From: Echeneis naucrates
Lineage: Eukaryota > Chordata > Actinopteri > Carangiformes > Echeneidae
DNA length: 64,000 bases
Direction of reading: 5' to 3'
Assembly (NCBI RefSeq): GCF_900963305.1
Contig: NC_042518.1
Coordinates: forward strand, 16,878,486-16,942,485
Shown: piece after piece, positions 48,901 through 61,185 of the stretch
Layout of the letters: the number at the start of each line of letters is the position of its first letter
How positions within the stretch are numbered: the stretch's first letter is position 1
Position numbers and translations under genes: made by a program
The notes under the pieces: generated by a model
Database searches by the model: none
The model's input: the letters and a program-made list of their open reading frames with translations, nothing else
Told to the model about the DNA's origin: nothing

Positions 48901-51519
48901 ACAGAGAGAGAAGATCAGGGAGAAATTTGTTGCTGCCCTTAAAGTGGAGTTTGCTGGAAAGGGACTGAGGTTCACTAAAGGTGAGAGGCGAAAACCTGAA
49001 TAAAAACATTTTTTATGTAGTTATTAACCAAAAAGTAATAAGGCCAAAAAGTTATTTGTTTTTTTATTTTAACCCAGTCTTCCCAGTCTTGTTCAGATTA
49101 GTGAGATAAGCTCACGTCTTCATTGGCAGAATAATAAATGTGTCTGAGCAATTATTTTTATTTTTATTTTTTTCATAGCGCGCTGAGGGCTGAATCCAGT
49201 ATAACACAACCACTGTAAATATTTAGCATCCAATGTGTCACATCAACTAATGAATTAATACATATTGTTTGCCTCTGCAAACTGCGTGATGTATTAGCTT
49301 CCCTAAACTCTGAAATCCTCTCTAAAGGAGCTATTTGCACCTTTTGCTGCACAGATAGCATGAGCACTAGGCTGTTGTTCGGAGTTGAGCGGCTTCATTC
49401 CTTTACTCAGCGGTGGAAAGTGATGGCAGTGTTAACTGTATGTTGGCTCTGTGATGGACTGGTGATCTGTGAACAAGCTGCGTTCTGTTTTTCTGCTTAC
49501 AGCAGTGCAGTTTATTGACAAGCGTCATTTTTTATGCCATTTCTGTTTGTTGCATCTTATGTGTTTCGAAAAAGAAGACCAACTCTTCCTCGCCCTAAAT
49601 GGCGTGTGGAGGACCATCCGGTGGACATTGGAGCCCTCAGTTAACGATTACATATACACTGCTCCCTTTTTCCCTGGCTACACGCCAGCAGTAAGGCGAA
49701 TCAGGCACTTGATGTTTGCTTACGTGCTCTGCGAGGTGTTAGCCTCTGCTGATGACGCCTGAAGGATGTTCATAGTTCAAACAAACAAACCAGATCGACA
49801 TGCTTGTTTTTCCGTCAGTACCCAATTGACTCATCTCTTCAGTATTTATATATACCTCAAACTCTATCCAATCTGCACACAGTGTACAGAAGGTAAGGGA
49901 CACTGAGACTGATGACTTTAGGCAAAAGTGATAGGTATTAAAAATACCTATTACAGTAGAGGAGTTGTTAAAGTAACATCTAATACATGTCCAGTATGAA
50001 AGGAGAATGTCCCTGCTGTTGTGTTCGTTGAGGTTTTTATCAGATTTCTTTCCACTGCTCAGTAGCAGTGTCAGTAGGCTGGGGGATGGGCACTGAGGCA
50101 TTTATAGTCTGCAGTTGAAGGGGTTAAAGATGATGTTTAGAGGGTGTGTGAAGGATCCAGCCCTCTGACTGGCTGGATTTGTCTCAGCTGTCACCTTTGT
50201 TGTTGGCTCCTTAAATCCTCAGCTGAGAAACAAAGTTGTGAAATAAATTGAAGGTTGGGAGGACTACCCAGCCTTTCGTGTTTCAAAGGTTACCACAGTC
50301 ACTCAAGGTACAGCTTATTGGCACCAGAGCTTCTTTGAGTTATAAAGTCAAGCTGTAATTCCAGCTGGACTGTGCATATGCAAGAAATAAAATTGCAATC
50401 TTGTCTCTGAGCGATAGGCTTAATCCTACATGTCATAGTCACACAATAATAATAATAATAAATGTGTTGGATTTTTCAGTCAAAACAATGAGCAGACATT
50501 GGAAGTGTGTTAAAATATGACAGACATCCACTTGCCACATTTTCGTGTGTTCGGTGGAAGAGGTTTAGATAAAAAAGCCTCCATCAGCTGTTCCGACCAT
50601 AAACAACATTTGCTGTTGAATTAGTCGTGCTGACTGTAAACACAAAGAAAAAAACTAAAAACATCTCAACACATTTGAAAGGATCGTTCCACAAAAGATT
50701 TGTCAAAAACACAACATTGAGACTTCTCTGTCAGAAAATATGGAAAATATTTCTTAACTAATGTGTGTTTCGTTTACCTTAAAGGGCATGGCAGTATTTA
50801 GAGAACTATTCTGTGCAAAAAGTTGGTGATACTAATTATGGTTTTTGCCATCATCTTGTCATAGGTGGTCTCATCAGCTTTGACATTTTCCCAGAGGGCT
50901 GGGACAAGAGACTCTGTCTGGAGTTCCTGGAGAATGAAGGACTGGATGCCATCTACTTCTTTGGCAACGAGACGTCAGATGTAAGTTTCTATTGATAAAT
51001 GGTGTAGCATAGCTGGAGGTAATCCTCTTGGTGAACCACTGTTGTATATATTAAACAAGCAATATTGCACCCCTGTAACACCGGTCAACATCTCATTATA
51101 AACCATATTGATTACCACCTTGCTGCAGAAGCCTTCATGTGTGTCAGAATTTTTTTTTAAAAGATTGACACGTTGCTGCAGTGAATTTTCTCCCATCTTG
51201 ATGTTGAATGAGAGAGAGTTAGTTTTACTTTACTTTACGTTGCTCTGTAAATATCTGAGGCCTTCCACTGTGTGTAAAGGCTGGGGGTTTAAGGACAACG
51301 CGGCACAACTGTACTAACACTGGGCTAAGGGAAGAGGCCGATTCCCACCACAGTAGTGTGCTGCGTGCTCTGGTTTATAATGTTAATTCTCTGTAGGGAG
51401 GAAACGACTATGAAATTTTCAACGACCCACGAACCATCGGCTTCACGGTCTACTGTCCAGAGGACACAGCCAAGCTCTGTCGAGAGCTTTTCTTTGACGC
51501 TCTACCACATGAGTCCTGA
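45955..51519 (+). CDS. pmm1: PMM1, phosphomannomutase
   Basis: This cytosolic HAD-family enzyme interconverts mannose-6-phosphate and mannose-1-phosphate for GDP-mannose and N-glycan synthesis; PMM1 also acts as a glucose-1,6-bisphosphatase in brain. Eight exons join in phase: 45955-46038, 46588-46705, 47772-47848, 48063-48154, 48286-48385, 48905-48980, 50865-50980 and 51397-51519. They give 261 aa; human PMM1 has 262 and PMM2 246, so PMM1 is favoured. The DVDGT motif carries nucleophile D18 and acid D20. [20 protein letters not shown] and the Mg-binding GGNDYEIF follow. AATAAA at 51628-51633 is a good polyadenylation signal, giving a short 3' UTR. CSDC2 and POLR3H follow, as beside human PMM1. 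Confidence 0.96.
46274..46308. repeat. (GT)n microsatellite in PMM1 intron 1
   Basis: GT run with interspersed GC steps. Confidence 0.9.
48981..50864. other. PMM1 intron 6
   Basis: The longest PMM1 intron (1.9 kb). It contains a short plus-orientation scrap of the L2-type repeat at about 49443-49472 and an (AAT)n tract at 50446-50460. The 97-codon ORF at 49469-49762 has no protein-like match. Confidence 0.5.
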
Positions 51520-51633
51520 TTCACAGAACCGCCTCCCCACTCACAAGCACCTCTGAACTCCCACCTGTGAGTCCCTGTTGGTACACGGGACATTTATAAA
51601 CTGATTTTTTTCCATGACTTTTTGTGTAATAAA

Positions 51634-54600
51634 TCTCATTTTTTAAAGGGACAGTAACAGAATAAGTCTTGTATATTGTATCTGTGTTCAAATGAGCAAT
51701 TAATACTGTGTTTGACTGCAGTCTCACCTTTGCAATGTGTAGCATATATCAAATTAACCAAATGCTAAAGAGATGATGAAATGTAACTTAATGCTCCATA
51801 TTAGATTATATGTCATAAAATGATGTTTTGCACTAATTGTCGGATAATTTTATACTAGTAACGGGTATAGTCTTGTTCAATACTGCTGAAAGAGATAAGC
51901 GTGTGAACGAGGAAAAACATTTGTTGACTTCTTGCTGTTTTGTGGGTGCATGTTGAAAATGAGAAGACAAAGAATGAAGACGACGTGGAGCCTTCCTCAT
52001 TTAGAGTTAAGAATTAATGGTATTTTCATGTCTCTCCAGCTCTCTGGGGCAGATAATAATGTGTGATCCTGTTTTCACTTGGTTTGGTTGAAATTAAGTG
52101 ACAATATCTCAGATTTCCATTTAAAACTGAACATTACTCACTTGATGGGTTCATTTTAACCAGTGAATTAAGCTACTGTGACTACGTCACTACAAACTTT
52201 TGGCTGTCAACTTACATGGTGTCAGTGTGTATTGATACTTTTTGCCTTTTTCTTTTCCTAAAGATTTTTTAAATACATTTTAAAAATGTGAAAACTGGCA
52301 GTGTAATTTTCACATAAAAATGTAATGGTATTTGTGTATCTGAATGAATCATTATTGTGAATACTGTAAATGGCTTTTGATGAGTCACACTTCAGCTCCC
52401 TGTAAACACTCCTATGTGGAAAAGGATGATAGAAAATCATGTAAACTTACGTGATCTCTGGTGAAAATCGGATTTTCTAGCATCACTAATGATAACTGTA
52501 AGATTGCTCATGTCATTTAACGTTACGTCATCCATCCATTCATTTATTTAATAAATCTTCTTATATTTCATTTCACTGATCTCAGATTTCCAGTGTCATT
52601 TTTAACCCATTTAGCCCAAACTGTTCTTTGGCCTCAGAAACACTTGTTTAGTGCTCTAACTAGCCAGCTGTTTCTCCACAGGTCACAGGGCTTCATTTTA
52701 CCACCAGAAAGGTTCATATTTGATCTACCCAGGCTCTTTGAAAGTTTAGCACATTTGGACTTTTGGCTAATGGCATGTCAGCACATTAAAAAATGTGAGT
52801 GAATTTATCATTTTAAAATGTTTTTCTTCTCTATGTATTTGACCACTAAAGAAGTGAACCTGAATAATAGCTGTGTGTAAAACAATGCACCCGATCAGAG
52901 TAAAGTATTCAGCAAAGAACAAAATACTAATTTTCCTCCAGCAATATTGCTAATGTTATTTTACTGATTTATTTTCATCCCTGCAGATATTTTGGCGAAA
53001 ATCAGACTTTTAAAGATTGAAGGCCATTTATCTCGACAAATTTCTAATAAAACTTCGGTAACGAGCGTCTGCTTCACCTCCTGGTGCCAATTAAGTTTGA
53101 AAGAACAACAGCCAATAGGGAAATCAGTCATGTGGCGTTCAGCGACCCAATGCTGGAATAACAATTATTCAATCAGCCAGGACTAGTGGTGGTAAACTCG
53201 GTTCCTTTTATGGACTCGGGTTAATCTGAGTCAATCACTAAAGTGATCCGGTCCACTTGAGTCAGTGTGCATTGTTGGCTACAAAACTTTGCAGAATAAT
53301 ACAGTTTATTGCTTTGATTACAATAAAATGTGCTACATTAATAGTCTATACCGCTACTACAGATAATAATAACAATAATCATCATCGTAGCATGTGCATA
53401 AAATATGTCAGCCACATAGTGAACACCAGTGTGTTTAGCCACTTCATGTATTATTTGTTCTAATTTATTACTTTTCACTGACTGGAGTGAAGTCCTTGAA
53501 CAAAACCTGACTCTGCTGTGTTTCCGGTGAATCCGCCGATTTGAGTCAGTGAACAGGTTCAGCCAAATCATTTGATTCAGAACTGTTTTCAATTAGTCCG
53601 CCGATTCACCTAGTTTACTGAGCAGCAGCCAACCAGAGGACTCCTGGGACCTTGGACTCGTGATTTGTGATTCAGCTCTAGCCAGCACAGGCACATTGAG
53701 GTTACATATGTAGTTCTGCTGCTCCAAAAAGCTGTTGTAACAGTCATTGCTTCAGGTGGGATAAGAGATCCTCTGACGGATCTCAGTTAAATTGTCTGGT
53801 GGATTACTTCCTGATTTTTGATCAAGAGGCAAGTCTACAGATTAGAAACAGTCTGCTGTTTAAACTGCATATTTTCACTTTTGGGAAACAAGTGGTACTT
53901 GTTTTACTGGACTTGGCTGGTTCACATCAGGCATCAACATCAGTCTGGGCGGATAGACATCTGATCCTGACATTATTGTTAAGCCAATGGATGCAGTCAC
54001 AAATCAACAACAATAGTCAACAGCCGTCTTCCAAAAGTCACATGAAGGTAAATAGAGGCATTCTGATGTATGCTAGGAAACTTGAATAAACTAGTTCATG
54101 TAAATTTAAGTTTAAAGGAATGTTACTTTTCTGGATAAATACCATATTCACGATTATTCATTCCCCCACCTCAGCACTCAGCCAGACAAACGGCTGATTC
54201 ATATGTTTTGCTGCATCACCTTAGAGCTGTGTCCTAGGACACTGCAGGCCACTCCAAATGCCTTCTGGCTCTTTTTGTGTTTTTTGTACTTCCTTGGCAA
54301 GAGTGGACTGTGTCATGGAGACTAAGTATAAAGTCCTTGGTAATGTTCTAGTTGTCAGATATTTGGCAGACATTTGGAAGACCTCGGATTGCAGGTTACT
54401 TCACAACACAACTTGAAATATTAGTTGCAAAATTGCTGCTGTCAGTATTCTATGGCAAGATAACATTTGCCTTTGATGAAATTTTGGGTGTCCCACATGG
54501 CCAGGAGGACGTCTAAGATAAGAATAGATAAGATAAGATAGAATTGTATCTGTGTCTTCTTGCACAGGAATTTGTGTTGCATTACAGGTTCGACAGTTCT

Positions 54601-56365
54601 CATAGTCCCATATTACCCAGAAAAGTAATAAAATCTCAAATATAAAAATAGAGTTGTTGCTTGCTTCTGTGCTCTTGAGATATGAACTTGTATTAATGAA
54701 TTCCCATGGTGCCCAAGGTCTTGGAAATGTACCCATCATAGCCCCTGCCCTTTTGAGCCAATAAAATAATCTCCATTCTTAGCTTTGTGGCAACTCTTTA
54801 ATCTCAAAACAATGGTTGCACTTCTCTGGGCAGTGTTTATAAAAACACATCACAGCTGAGGATGGGCATGAGAAGAAGGCCTTCCACATTTTCGAAACAA
54901 AATTTTCACTCCAAACCAGAGCATACAGAGAGTTCAGAGTTAACCTGGTCAGTGACTAGTGTGAAAAGAAAAAGTTAATCTTATTATTAGGCTGGGAGCT
55001 CCACTGTGACCTCTATATGGGCAAGTCTCGCTACACTGCTCCTTCTCTTCCTCCAACAGTCTCACTTTCACATACAGTATGAGGAATCACAGCTTCCACA
55101 AAACCTGCGAAACTTGAAATGCTTTAATGTTTGTTCAAGGCTCAGAAAAAATAATCTTGCAGATCACCACCTCAGTGGATCCTCCACAGAAGAAAGTGCC
55201 CTTTGATGTGTCATAAATGAACAAAGTTTCATGTTGAACTAATTCAGGCAGTGACGCTGACAGATAAGACAAGATGCATAGAGATTCTATGGGACAGAAA
55301 TATTACAACATACAGTATAACCAGAATAACTACAAACAACATTACTGTGACAATGATCTCTATTGGCACCAACTATGGAGTCAAGTAGTTCACCTTCACG
55401 ATGACTACACACAGAAAAATCACACAGAGGTACATGTTTTGCTGATAATAGAAAAAGAGACTTAGAAAGTTTTGTTTTTCATGGCTCTAGACCCTTTTCA
55501 AAACAGGACGTTTTTTTGAACAAGACAACAATTCGACTAGAAATCTAGTGGTGATGTCCAGTGCTGTTGTGGCAGATTTCTTTGTTGGAAGTTCACATTT
55601 TATCAGTGCAATCTTTGAGTGCATTACCCAAAGTGTTAAGCTTGTAAACTGAGGACACACACAAATCTGAACATATAATCAAATAAACATTTCAAATAAG
55701 TATAAAATACGACCAAGGATTTGTGGGGGGAAGATGTCCCCAGTCACAATAAAATACTGCATAAATTTCCTGCTTCAAGCCTGAGTCTCCCTTCGTGCTT
55801 TTTATATCTGAGACTAAATTATTAACTTCTAATTTCTCAGCCTCTGACCTTCAGTATATCCCCTCTCAGTTTTAAAATAAAAATTCATCTTGTCCCCCTG
55901 AACATCATGTGTTTAAACTTGTGTTATGATTTGCTATACAAATAAATCTGATTTGATTTTTGATTTGATTTAGATTTTTTCCTCCAATTAGCAACGCAAC
56001 CATTAAAATCTTACTAGTCAAGTCCTCAAACAACTTTATTTTCCATCTATTATCTCTGTAACTGAATAAAAACATTACATTTATTTCTTCCAAAGTCTGC
56101 ACTTGATGGAAAAACAATGTAGGCTTGCAACAATTCATTTGACCCCTGCCTGTAATTAACATGGGAACCTGGAATGTTTGGTGATGTGAACAAGTGCATA
56201 ACTTCGGCAAAGAAGGGAAGTGAAACTAAATTCAGCCTTTTGTCCTGGGTCACTGTACACTCAGAAGTAACAGTTGGTTTGAATACCTGCCTCACAGTTA
56301 TGGAGACAGTTTTCCATGAAGTTTAATGTTTTTCACAAATTAAAATCCCTTTATGGTCCACCCAC
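51634..56365. other. Gap between PMM1 and CSDC2 3' end; decayed repeats
   Basis: The flanking genes converge, so this is a 3'-to-3' gap. About 53185-53680 contains several gagtcagtg and gattcag motifs and looks like a degenerate short DNA transposon, with no confident ends. At 54505-54545 there is a GATAA-rich tract. At 55918-55978 there is a repeat tail reading ctatacaaataaatctgatt and then TTTGATT units. A minus-strand AATAAA near 56035-56040 could end the CSDC2 transcript. No gene is seen. Confidence 0.4.
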
Positions 56366-56700
56366 TCACTCATCTTTTACTTCCTATCCATTTCTGGGTC
56401 GTGGGGGGAAAAATGAGCCAAATGAAGCCAATCCCAGCTCACTCTGGGTGAGGGCGGGGTCACCGTGGTAAGGTCACCAGTCCATCACAGGGCCAACACA
56501 CAGAGGCAGACAGAGACCAACAACCACTCACACTCGCACTCAGACCTACAGACAATTAACCCAAACATGATGTCTTTGGACAGTGCCCGGAAGAAACCTG
56601 CGCCGGCACGGCGAGAACATGCAAACTCCACACAGAAAGGCCCCAAGCCACACCTGCACCTTCTTCTTGTGGAGCAACAGCGCTAACTGTTACGAAACCC
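56366..56700 (-). repeat. L2-type LINE 3'-tail fragment, long copy (copy 4)
   Basis: It contains every block of the family: catttctgggtcg, ctgggtgagggcggggtcac, ccatcacagggccaacacac, tgatgtctttggacagtg and gagaacatgcaaactccac, and it ends near cagcgctaac. It lies just downstream of the CSDC2 stop and may be within its 3' UTR. Confidence 0.75.
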
Positions 56701-56990
56701 ATATGCTTCCATGTCAAATATTACTTTGACAAAACTAATTGAATAAATCAAATGTACGTTTTCACACAATGAAGAAAGGGTCAGTTTCACATGCATCATC
56801 AGTGTAGTGACCTGGCAGTTTGTCAGCTCTGTCAGTTGATCTGTCATCAACAGCTATAAATGAATAATTCACACTAGACATTATGCTGTGTAGGTAAAAC
56901 ATGTTTTAAAAAAGAACAGAACAGTAACCCAGTGCCTTTACCACCCCAAACCCATTGCTGCCCAGCTCAACCCACCAGGCCTGGAGCAAG

Positions 56991-58845
56991 CTATGAGCTG
57001 ATGATCTGCCCAGACCAGGTCTCATGTTTCGTCCCTGGGTTGAGATGTGTTATCTTCACCTCCACCGCCTGCACTTTGAGGTTCTTTGGTGGGACCCGGC
57101 ACACTTTGTACGTCACCTCGTCACCCTCAACTGGAACATACTCCCCCTCAATGCTGAAACAGACAAAAGTGATGATAAAAAATAGAGAGTTTAAATGTTT
57201 TGAATTGTCACTTTGTAAAAAAAAAAAAAAAGCAACTCAATGTGCAGGTAAGGATTTGCAACTTTGCAATATTTCCTCTTATCTATAACTAATCTCTATT
57301 AACTTCATCCAAATAGGAAAATAACAAATCTTAGTTAAATGTATCAAATATCAAAGCACCTAAGTGTGTGAGACAAGGAAAGAATTTGGAGGAAAAATGC
57401 TGTGATTAATTCCACTCATGCCCCCACAGGGTTTTGTTCAAACTGGGGACCAGGGAGAAAGTCACTTTCAAATATGAAGCTAGACACAGGAGGCAGTGAG
57501 CTTAGCTTGGCTTTGTATAACATAAAGTCTGTAAATGGGCAGAAACAGCCAATCTGGCTGGGACAACAGTTAAAACTGTCACCTATCAGCACCTTTAGAG
57601 CTGATACATTTACAGAATGACGCTAACTGAGGCCACAGCGAATTCCTGACTTCCAACTAGAAGACACTTGCTTTTCCTGAATAACAAGCAGAATAAAACC
57701 AGCACAGAGAAGTTGCTATACTCTTTGTGAATGTCTAACTACTGCAGGTGTCTCAGCAGGGATGGAATAAAAGAGCTTTAATTGTGACACAAGTACACAC
57801 TTTACAATACTGTTGTTACTGAGTTGAGTCTGAGTTTGCCTGGTATTGTAATTCAGCTGATGCATGGTGTTGTTCTCCGCTGTAAAATCTGTATGATTTG
57901 GTCCTCTGATAAGAGTTCAGTGTTAATACCACTCACTCTGAGATGTGAACAAAGATGTCTTCACCTCCGTGCGAGGGTTGTATGAAACCGTGACCTTGTG
58001 ACCTGGAGAAGTTCTTACAAACGCCTTTGAACACTGGACCTGAGTGAGCACGTACTGTCCTGTAGACCGAGGAGAAGGAGACACCAAAGTTCTCACATTA
58101 ACCACTAAACCATTTGTCTCAGTATGGCTGACTAGCAGAAAGAGCAGTTTACAGTAAGAACTGATGATTCAGGCCTTCACGACAAGAAACATGGACATGG
58201 TGAGAAGGAGGTAATAAAGGAAGTGCGGATCAAATTTACTCCTACATGCCATCATATAAAGTCACAACACAACAGCAGCAGAGACGAAAACACTTATCAG
58301 CTGAGTCACCACTTTTGTTCAATACGAAGCAGTTTGTAAACCAGCAGTGATACAGTAGCCTGTCAGAAGTACATTCATAGGAACCTGAACTCATATTCAG
58401 ATCCTTTACTTGACAAGTAAAAGTCACAATATGACAACATCATAGTCCAAAATGCTCTCTTTAACTCATGTAGTTTAAGACGCCACCATGACAAGCCATT
58501 GAAACTGATCTTCAAAAAGCTTGAGCAAATTATTGATCAAGCATTAATCAATGAACCTTTGTGTGATGCTGACATGTCGAATACTTTTCTGGTCATGCAG
58601 AAGTCATGCAAAAAAGAAAACAAATGATACACACTAATTGGTAAACAAACTGATCATACTAACGCTGAGTAGGTGCGGGTGCGTTTGGTTGGCAACGGGC
58701 TGGGCAGATCCCGAGGCAAAGGTGGCTCCTTCCCTTCCTCCCACACCCGGCTCCTCTCCCTCAGGAAGGGGAAGGACAGGGTGAGAGGGGCGTTAGGGGA
58801 GCGCAGCGGGGTCCCAGAAGGGGATGTGAGGCTCGGGTCGGCCAT
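56991..58845 (-). CDS. csdc2: CSDC2, cold-shock domain RNA-binding protein (PIPPin)
   Basis: CSDC2 binds mRNA, including histone H1 and H3.3 3' ends, and is strong in brain. Exons 58664-58845, 57937-58059 and 56991-57153 join in phase to 155 aa; human CSDC2 has 153. The N-terminus has the family proline-rich segment and [14 protein letters not shown]. The cold-shock domain follows with RNP1-like SQGHGFI and RNP2 DIFVHIS, then [15 protein letters not shown] and the end [11 protein letters not shown]. The exon 2 acceptor at 58060 was chosen over a nearer one (58040) because only it restores the frame and the [13 protein letters not shown] segment. The first in-frame ATG is at 58845; the frame stays open upstream without an ATG. 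The exon 1 donor is GTTAGT, weaker than usual. Confidence 0.94.
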
Positions 58846-58882
58846 GTCAGACGTGATGAAGAAGAGAATGGGGGAGGGATGG

Positions 58883-58926
58883 TCTGGATGCTGCTGGATG
58901 CTGCTGGATGCTGCTAGGTGCTGTTG
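58883..58926. repeat. 10-base tandem repeat in the CSDC2 5' UTR
   Basis: About four units of CTGCTGGATG (plus strand), the last one diverged, lie 40-80 bases upstream of the CSDC2 start codon. Confidence 0.8.
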
Positions 58927-59418
58927 GTTCCACAGGCGGCTGATTGGCTGCTGATGCTGCACTCTGCCGGCTGGTGTGCCTGTGAGTCCTTCTGCCTTGG
59001 TGAGGGGCGCAAACACAGTCTTTATTCAGGTCAGAGATGTTGCCTCAAATCTGTCAGGAGATACTGGTGAGAGGAGAGAGAGCACAGGGAGGGAGTAGGG
59101 TGTAGTATGGCCTTCAGAAAGATGTCCAGCCAGCATGAGACCTGTTCAAGTCAGAAACCACAAACACTTAAGGGAAATAATCACACTATTATGTTATAGG
59201 ACAAAATAATATAAAAAAAAAAAAAAAAATCCACGACGAATTTAAATCATTCAAGAGTTCATCATCAGTCATCTCGGGCATTAAAGATGAGTGTCTTACT
59301 TAGCTAGATTGATATCAATCTATCTATCTAGGATCTGGAGGATAAAGTCCATGTCGTTCCTCTGTTTTGTTTTTTTTTTAAACGTTACATCTCTGCCTGT
59401 AATTACGCAGGCGGAGTG

Positions 59419-59470
59419 TGACGTCAGAACATCTGGAGACGCCGCCTCCGGTGGTGCGTCCGTGACGTCA
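59419..59470. promoter_or_regulatory. Two consensus CREs upstream of the CSDC2 coding exon
   Basis: Two perfect TGACGTCA palindromes (59419-59426 and 59463-59470) sit 44 bases apart in a CpG-rich stretch. They lie within the putative first intron or an alternative promoter of CSDC2. CREB/ATF binding is inferred. Confidence 0.5.
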
Positions 59471-60157
59471 GTGCCCCGCTCCTAAATGAACGGGTCCATG
59501 TTTGATGCTCCAGAGTGCCCATGGCGGGTCATGGTGCAGCACAGCACTGATGGTTACACTTCATGAGAAGCCACTACACACCGACAGAGCCCACACTCAG
59601 TTTGCAGCATCCAGCTGCAGAACTTCTGGGTCGTGACTCATCTCGTCCGGGTCGGGGCCAAATCTCTGTCTGAGAAGACTCGACTCATTCTGTCGTTTGT
59701 GTGCAGTTGGTCATGACTTATCACTCAAAGAAGACACCATCAAATCTCACACCTGCGTTTCTCCAGGTTTCTCTTACATTCGAATTTGAAACGTGATCCC
59801 CGCTCAGCGGCAGCAATGACCTCAGCAATAATCTGTGTGATTTCTCAGAAATGTGTGAAAGTCGAGAAAGCCATCAATCGGCGCTGATCGGAGGTGGAAC
59901 TTGGACAAAAGCTGGTCCGCCGATAGAGAGGCAGCCGGTGGTCAGACGTGATGCAGAGCCAACAGCCATCAGTCCTCCATCCCGTCCCATCACACCACAC
60001 ATGAACAATCACAACCTGCTTCTTATGTAGCGGTTATTGCACCAAGCGCGTGGATCATACAACGTCCAGTCCCAAACACAAAGCCACACGGACACACACA
60101 CTCCCCCTGCTGCGGACACTTTCACATGCAGAGATTGACCAAAAAAATGCTACTTAC

Positions 60158-60225
60158 TGCACGAGACCGGCAGGTCGTTGCAGGACGGTGGTCGTTGTGT
60201 ATGTGAGTTCGGTGTGGATTATATA
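60158..60225 (-). promoter_or_regulatory. Candidate CSDC2 first (untranslated) exon and TATA-like box
   Basis: On the minus strand, a TTATATAA-like box (around 60219-60226) is followed about 30 bases on by a short stretch ending at a strong GTAAGTA donor (60151-60157). A matching acceptor lies at 59142, so the coding exon would start at 59141. The first exon would be only about 30-40 bases. Inference from signals only. Confidence 0.35.
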
Positions 60226-60399
60226 ACGAATGATTAAATAAGTCGATACACGCGCACGGACGGAGGACTCTGATGTGACGCTGGGGAGCTGCAGAGTCTG
60301 CGCAGCTGGCGGAGATTCCGATGGCGTGATGCGACTGTGTGTGTGTGTTTGAGAGTGAGTCAGAGAGAATCCTCAGCATGTGCGTAGTGTTATGGGAAC

Positions 60400-61185
60400 A
60401 GTGTGCTCAGTTTGGTGAAGTGTTGCGTATCCGCCATGATTTTATGTTGTCCATTTTGCAGCTGTTGTATTATTAAGACTGCTGTGTTGCAGACTGCAGT
60501 CCAACACTCCTCCTCTGAATTCTGCATATTTAATTGTATACACATGTACTGATGAAAAAATGGGGTTTTATTGCAATGGGATCAGATGTATGAGATACAG
60601 GAGTACCACTGAGTCTGCAGTGACAGTACTTATTATTATTACATGATGAATGAGTTCACCAGAGACAGCTCTGCCATAAACAAGCAGAGCTGTCCTTCAC
60701 TGCCCTTCAAACACTGGGATTTTAAGGTTAATCCTTTTCCATATACTTCCTGTAATCATGTAGAGTGATAACTGTCAGATGAAATCCACTCATCAGATGA
60801 CATATCCTTTCACTGCGTGACAAAAGACAAATAGAAAATATCATAGTACTGTTGAATAAACAGAAGATATGTGGACAAAATGCCCAGAGAACAAAAAATT
60901 TTAATAAATAACCTAAGCTGAACAAATTTTGGCTTGCACTAGAAAAAATGTAATTGTAAATCTTGTTGAAAAAAATGGATTAGATGTTTGAACCACAGCT
61001 CATGGTATGTCAGTCACTTCCCTATCAACATTATCTCGGTTTAGACAGCCGTTCCAGTTTGCGCCTTCTGCGGTCCTTTTTACTTTTGTGTCTGTGTCTC
61101 CAGCTGACCATCTCGTCTCTCTCTGATGAATTGTGATGGTCTGTCTGTTCCAAACATCCAGATAACCTGTCCTCACTCTGCAGTG
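60400..61185. other. Spacer and POLR3H 3' UTR
   Basis: No ORF of note. A minus-strand AATAAA at 60567-60572 could end the POLR3H transcript, leaving about 200 bases to the CSDC2 promoter. Confidence 0.45.

Noticed and set aside
49469-49762. 97-codon ORF in PMM1 intron 6
   Set aside because: No recognisable domain, no splice logic, and it begins at a repeat scrap.
58040-58040. Nearer acceptor for CSDC2 exon 2
   Set aside because: It puts the cold-shock domain out of frame with exon 1. The acceptor 20 bases upstream restores the frame and the family sequence.
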